Both the position numbers and the translations under genes were made by a program. From contig JBBRYB010000097.1 in NCBI GenBank assembly GCA_038238115.1, positions 1 through 9,221 on the forward strand: a stretch of 9,221 bases of DNA, read 5' to 3'. The notes under the pieces are model-generated. The model made no database searches, was not told the origin of the DNA, and saw only the letters and a list, made by a program, of their open reading frames with translations. How positions within the stretch are numbered: the stretch's first letter is position 1; every line of letters begins with the position of its first letter. The DNA is from JBBRYB01 sp038238115 (lineage in GTDB: Bacteria > Actinomycetota > Actinomycetes > Propionibacteriales > Nocardioidaceae). This document shows positions 6,114-9,221 of this stretch, piece after piece.

Positions 6114-6965
6114 CTACAGCGAGAGCATCGCCGCCGCTACCTCACCGGTCGCCGCATCGGGGATCGCGGTCGCGGAGTCTTCAATCACGAGCAGCCGGGC
6201 CTCGCGGATCTCTCGCGCGCACGCTTCGCCGTTGCCGACGGGGAAGAACGGGTTGCGCTTGCCGTGCACCACGAGCGCCGGGATCGTGAGTTCGGGCAGA
6301 CGCTCGCGCCAACGCGGCTTGCAGTCGAGCTTGGAGAACACCATGCCCATCTGGTTTGCCATCTGGATCGCGGGCTCGGTGCCAGGTGTGCGGTCCCAGA
6401 TGCGTTCGGCCGTCACACTCGCGGCGGTGGGGTCGTCGCCGCGGATCTCGGCGCCGGCGGCGGCGAACTCCGCCACGCTGGCGCGGTCGGACCAGTCCGG
6501 CATCGAGCGCGTGAACAGCCGGTCCATGGTCGACCTGTCATGGTCAGGCAGGTCGTCGTCGACTGGACCTGGAGCGACGGGCCTTGTCCCTACGAGGGTG
6601 AGTGCGCTGAAAGCGCTGGCGTGGTCGAGAGCGGCGACCTCGGCGACCATCCCGCCGACACCGATGCCCGCTAGGTGCGCCGGCCTGGAGTCAAGTTCGT
6701 GGGCGAGCGACGCGGCGTCTGCTGCTAGATCGCGGAGCGTGTAGGCCGGAGACTCGGGATCGACGGTGGTCGACATCCCCGAATCGCGCAGGTCATATCG
6801 CACGACGTGGCGCCCACCGCGGGCGAGGGCAGCGCATAGGGCGCTTGGCCACGAGAGCATGGTAGTTCCGCCGACGAGCAGAACCAGCGGCGCCGACGCG
6901 TCGCCGAAGTGCTCGACCCCGAGTGTGACGCCTCCGGCGTCGATCGTTTTCATCACGTCTGCCAT
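6114..6965 (-). CDS. Alpha/beta-hydrolase-fold protein lacking the catalytic triad
   Basis: An intact 283-residue protein of the alpha/beta-hydrolase superfamily, closest in motifs to RdmC-like esterases and similar small hydrolases. Fold landmarks are PLVLLVGGTTMLSWP (oxyanion loop, 26-40), HVVRYDLRDSGMST (53-66), the elbow LAGIGVGGMVAEVAALDH (98-115) and IPALVVHGKRNPFFPVGNGE (228-247). The catalytic positions are altered. The elbow normally GxSxGG has Gly at 102. The usual Asp after HG-x-x is Asn238. The usual C-terminal GH before -LP is Ala265-Thr266. It should therefore not hydrolyse by the standard mechanism. The start at 6965 was chosen for GGAAGG at 6973-6978, seven bases upstream; starts at 6983 and 7058 lack such a site. 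The reading frame is fully open, so the loss seems tolerated or selected. Possible binding or regulatory role is inference. Confidence 0.85.
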   Translation of the reverse strand: MADVMKTIDAGGVTLGVEHFGDASAPLVLLVGGTTMLSWPSALCAALARGGRHVVRYDLRDSGMSTTVDPESPAYTLRDLAADAASLAHELDSRPAHLAGIGVGGMVAEVAALDHASAFSALTLVGTRPVAPGPVDDDLPDHDRSTMDRLFTRSMPDWSDRASVAEFAAAGAEIRGDDPTAASVTAERIWDRTPGTEPAIQMANQMGMVFSKLDCKPRWRERLPELTIPALVVHGKRNPFFPVGNGEACAREIREARLLVIEDSATAIPDAATGEVAAAMLSL

Positions 6966-6972
6966 CGTGTTG

Positions 6973-6978
6973 CCTTCC
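6973..6978 (-). promoter_or_regulatory. Ribosome binding site deciding the hydrolase start
   Basis: The minus strand reads GGAAGG seven bases before the ATG at 6963-6965. The two longer in-frame starts have no comparable site, so the 283-residue form is preferred over the 314-residue form. Confidence 0.6.
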
Positions 6979-7181
6979 GTCATCGTCGTACCGTCGGCCA
7001 ATGAACTGCCCGCACGTTGCTCGTGCACTGCTAGACCCGTCGAGAAGCTAAGATTCATCGGCGAGGCCAGACCGAATGGTTACGCAGATCCACCACCGGC
7101 ACCGTAAGCCGATCCCTAGCGGGACGGCCGGCATCGTTCTCGCCGACCGTGTCTCGGCCACCGGATTCGGTAGCGGTTCGG
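6979..7181. other. Spacer between hydrolase gene and IS30 element
   Basis: This should contain the hydrolase promoter, but no clear -35/-10 pair was found by eye. Open frames crossing it on either strand continue into IS30 in the wrong sense and match nothing known. It may also contain sequence left from a gene interrupted by the IS30 insertion. Confidence 0.35.
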
Positions 7182-7205
7182 CGGATTCTGGCGGTCATCG
7201 CAACA
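7182..7205. repeat. Left terminal inverted repeat of the IS30 element
   Basis: The end starts CGGATTCTG and runs into GCGGTCATCGCAACA. It overlaps the last codons of the transposase (stop at 7195-7197), as is common for IS30 elements. Confidence 0.65.
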
Positions 7206-8355
7206 GCAGGTCGCCGATGAGTTCGATCGGCTTCTTGAACGCTAGTCGTTTGCGGGGTCGGTCGTTGAGTTCCTGAGCGACCCAGTCGAGATCTTCGCTG
7301 CTGTGCACGCTGAGGTCCGTGCCCTTCGGAAAGTATTGGCGCAACAGGCCATTGAAGTTTTCGTTGGTGCCGCGCTGCCAGGGCGAGTGCGGGTCGCAGA
7401 AGTAGATGTCGATGCCGGCATCGACGGAGACCTGTTTCCAATCGCGCATCTCCGGTCCTTGGTCCCAGGTCAGCGACAGCCGCAGCGATTCCGGCAGCGT
7501 CTTGATCTTCGCGGCGAGCGCTTCGCGGACCTGCTCGGGCTTGTAACCATCGGGTAGGTGCAGCAGCATCGCGTAGCCGGTTTGCCGTTCGACCAGGGTG
7601 CCGATCGCGGTCTGGTTGCGCTGGCCGATGATCAAGTCTCCCTCCCAGTTGCCCGGCACGGCACGGTCCTCAACCTCGGCTGGCCGCTCGCAATATTGAT
7701 CATGTTCGGGATCCGGTTCTTACGCTGGCCAACCTTGCGGCTCGGGCGCCGCAACGCCCGCCCAGTGCGCAGACACACCGCCAAGTCACGGCGTAACGCG
7801 CCGCGCGACTGCACGTAAATCGACTGGTAAATGGTCTCGGTGGACACCCGCATCTCCGGGTCGTCGGGGAACTCCACGAGCAGCCGGCCAACGATCTGCT
7901 CCGGAGAGTACTTCTTCTCCAGATCCTGCTCGACCTTCTCACGCAGCGCCAGGTTGACCGCCAGCTTAGGTCGGCCAGGCACGCTTGCGGGCCAACGCAT
8001 GCGCCGCCGTCGCTCGGTAGCGACCCCGCCCATCGACGTTGCGCTCCAGCTCGCGGGAGATCGTCGATGGACTGCGCCGAAGGCGGCTAGCGATCGAACG
8101 CATCGACTCACCCGCCGCACGCCCGAGCGCGATCTCCTCCCGCTCGGCGAAGTTCAGGCAGCGGCCCCTCAACCCCCGACCGCGCCGCGGGCGTACGCCG
8201 CCCGCCTCGGCCAGCACCCGACGCCCGGTCCGTCGACTGGTGTGGATGACAGCGACCGCATCGGTAATGAAACCGCCGTCGGCCATCACCTCCCAAAACT
8301 GCTGCAACAGGTCCGGACGAATGAAGATCGAACACTCAGCCACGACAACACCCAA
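7195..8355 (-). pseudogene. IS30-family transposase, two frameshifts
   Basis: Three consecutive frames reassemble a normal IS30-type DDE transposase of about 385 residues. The N-terminal part has the family helix-turn-helix: LNFAEREEIALGRAAGESMRS followed by IASRLRRSPSTISRELERN. The middle carries KYSPEQIVGRLLVEFPDDPE and VSTETIYQSIYVQSRGALRR. The C-terminal catalytic core has the three acidic residues in NWEGDLIIG, LTWDQGPEM and GTNENFNGLLRQYFPKGTDLS, and ends ELNDRPRKRLAFKKPIE. Near 7969-7973 one extra base shifts the frame after ALARKRAW. Near 7691 one missing base shifts it after PNMINI. The likely start is the TTG at 8355 or the GTG at 8346. As written it cannot make full-length transposase; both breaks are single-base changes, so assembly error is possible. 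Confidence 0.9.
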
Positions 8356-8363
8356 TCAGTAGG

Positions 8364-8387
8364 TGTTGCGATCACCGCGCGAACCCG
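8364..8387. repeat. Right terminal inverted repeat of the IS30 element
   Basis: The plus strand begins TGTTGCGATCACCGC and continues GCGAACCCG. Its reverse complement aligns with 7182-7205. Just inside it, CAACACC (8346-8352) and GGTGTTG (8362-8368) form a further inverted repeat near the transposase start, where promoter or leader control would act. Confidence 0.65.
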
Positions 8388-8582
8388 AGGATCCCTCCAC
8401 GGGACGATGGCCGCGGTGCGGGCGACTCGCGGCAGACGTCGTATGGGCTGCCGCGAGTGGGTGCAGCAAGTGACGCAGAGGACCTGGCTCGGGTGGTGGA
8501 CCAGATCCTCGAGGTGGACCTCAGAAGTCTAGGATGGCCCGAGCCGCCCAAGGTGCTTCGACGCGAGGTTCGGATCGAGTAG
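8388..8582 (+). pseudogene. Possible 3' fragment of a gene interrupted by IS30
   Basis: Directly right of the IS30 end an open plus-strand frame runs about 65 codons to a TAG at 8580-8582. Its last part (GAASDAEDLARVVDQILEVD, then LRSLGWPEPPKVLRREVRIE) has the make-up of real protein: a likely amphipathic helix followed by a Pro-rich turn and basic/acidic end, with strongly G/C-biased third codon positions. No start codon with a ribosome site is evident and no family is recognised. It may be the C-terminus of a host gene whose front was lost to the IS30 insertion. A perfect hairpin (8425-8458) inside it is a point against it being purely coding. Confidence 0.35.
8425..8458. repeat. Perfect 11-bp stem-loop
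   Basis: ACTCGCGGCAG at 8425-8435 is the exact reverse complement of CTGCCGCGAGT at 8448-8458, with a 12-base loop. There is no T-run on either side, so a classic terminator is not supported. It could be a transposon-derived hairpin, a processing signal or a folded element within the putative gene remnant. Confidence 0.5.
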
Positions 8583-8799
8583 CTGTGCGTGGGGTGTTCA
8601 GTTCGAGGGCCAGTATCAGATGCACGACCCTTCGCTCAGGGAACGCAGGCGGTTCGGTGAGCTCGGAAACCTCGACAGAGATCGCCGTGCCCTCGCTATG
8701 ACGCGCTGAACCCACTCGCAGCTGATCCGGGGAACCTATTTTCGGGCATTTGCCCGGTGAGGCGAGATGGAGAACCGGTGAGAGAAGGTTGGAGTTGGC
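8583..8799. other. Upstream region of the class V aminotransferase gene
   Basis: No gene is supported here. A minus-strand frame across 8521-8823 contains a protein-like stretch (VSELTEPPAFPERRVVHLIL) but overlaps the start of the aminotransferase gene antisense and has no good start. The region should hold the promoter of that gene; the inverted repeat at 8743-8756 is its clearest signal. Confidence 0.4.
8743..8756. promoter_or_regulatory. Small perfect inverted repeat, candidate operator
   Basis: CGGGCA and TGCCCG flank a two-base TT centre, giving a 14-base dyad that ends 43 bases before the ATG at 8800. With a 2-base centre it is more likely a protein-binding site than an RNA hairpin. 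No regulator is identified. Confidence 0.3.
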
Positions 8800-9221
8800 A
8801 TGAGGCAGCCGCTGCCGTCGCAACGTGATGCGTTCGACTTGCCTGACGACGTTGCGTATCTGAACTGTGCGTTCATGGCCCCACAGCTGCGTCGTGTGAC
8901 CGAGGTGGGGATCGCTGCCTTACAGCGCAAACAACGGCCTTGGAGGATCGGGTCGGCGGACTTCTTCGATGACCTCGAACGTTTACGTGCGCTGTTTGCA
9001 CAACTGATCCAGGGTGACGCCGAGGGTGTGGCCGTGGTGCCCGCAGCTAGCTATGCCGTGAGCACAGCGGCGGCGAACGTGTCGGCGTCTGGTGAGGACC
9101 GCATCGTCGTTCTGGCCGATCAGTACCCGTCCAACGTGTATCCGTGGCATGACCTCGCGCGTCGGTCCGGCGCGAGTGTTGTCGCTGTGGAACGTCCAGA
9201 CGACGGTGACTGGACCCGCGC
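8800..9221 (+). CDS. Class V PLP-dependent aminotransferase, C-terminus outside window
   Basis: The first 140 residues of a fold-type I PLP enzyme of the class V aminotransferase group, which includes cysteine desulfurases, selenocysteine lyases and isopenicillin-N-epimerase-like enzymes. The opening AFDLPDDVAYLNCAFMAPQL (residues 11-30) is the typical N-terminal strand and substrate loop. VVPAASYAVSTAAANV (79-94) is the PLP-phosphate helix start, and LADQYPSNVYPWHDLARR (105-122) matches the DQ-xPSNVYPW motif common in SufS/NifS-like members. The PLP lysine and any active-site cysteine lie beyond the edge, so desulfurase, epimerase and aminotransferase cannot be told apart. The start is supported by GGAG at 8791-8794, five bases upstream of the ATG. 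It appears to be the first gene of its transcript. Confidence 0.85.
   Translation, partial: MRQPLPSQRDAFDLPDDVAYLNCAFMAPQLRRVTEVGIAALQRKQRPWRIGSADFFDDLERLRALFAQLIQGDAEGVAVVPAASYAVSTAAANVSASGEDRIVVLADQYPSNVYPWHDLARRSGASVVAVERPDDGDWTR

Larger units (their letters stand above)
7182..8387 (-). mobile_element. IS30-family insertion sequence, about 1.2 kb, inactive
   Basis: One minus-strand IS30-type transposase lies between imperfect inverted ends. The left end is 7182-7205 and the right end 8364-8387, about 20 of 24 positions matching. The core is GCGGTCATCGCAACA at the left and GCGGTGATCGCAACA at the right (reverse strand), with an outer CGG-TTC. Length and repeat size fit the family. No clear 2-3 bp target duplication can be fixed, so the ends may be off by a few bases. 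Confidence 0.8.

Noticed and set aside
4112..8387. Composite transposon carrying the TfoX-like and hydrolase genes between IS elements
   Set aside because: The bounding elements belong to different families (IS256 and IS30) with unrelated ends, and no duplication flanks the whole segment.

Overview
The DNA is GC-rich with strong G/C third-position bias and actinobacterial-type genes and insertion sequences, so the source is most likely a high-GC Gram-positive bacterium (Actinomycetota). The genus cannot be fixed from the sequence. No tRNA, rRNA or CRISPR array was seen. The window is an accessory, IS-rich stretch in which host genes are separated, and in places cut, by transposable elements.

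Layout, left to right. Positions 1-645 (minus) hold the N-terminal half of a MocR/PdxR-type GntR regulator fused to an aminotransferase-like domain; its C-terminus lies outside the window. After a roughly 300-base spacer with a strong stem-loop comes an intact 440-residue secreted protein (962-2284, minus) with an apparent internal duplication. A small plus-strand ORF (2543-2719) is cut at position 2650 by the first mobile element.

Positions 2643-5525 are a nested pair of different IS256-family elements. Element A (2651-4104) has imperfect terminal repeats of about 39 bp and an 8-bp target duplication CGGACAGT. Element B (4112-5516) has 29-bp terminal repeats and its own 8-bp duplication CCGGACAG. 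B sits exactly at the right junction of A, inside A's target duplication. Both transposases are broken by small indels. Next is a fragment of an IS21-type IstA transposase (about 5569-5742) and a small TfoX-N-like gene (5768-6055, plus).

Positions 6114-6965 (minus) encode an intact alpha/beta-hydrolase-fold protein in which all three expected catalytic-triad positions are substituted (Ser to Gly, Asp to Asn, His to Thr), so it looks like a pseudoenzyme. An IS30-family element (about 7182-8387) with two transposase frameshifts follows, then a possible 3' remnant of an interrupted gene (about 8388-8582). The window ends in a class V PLP-dependent aminotransferase/cysteine-desulfurase-like gene (8800 to the edge, plus), preceded by a small perfect inverted repeat.

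The host genes do not form one recognisable pathway. The clearest biological points are the triad-less hydrolase, the duplicated secreted protein and the reconstructable order of IS insertion. I found no convincing complete new multi-gene system.
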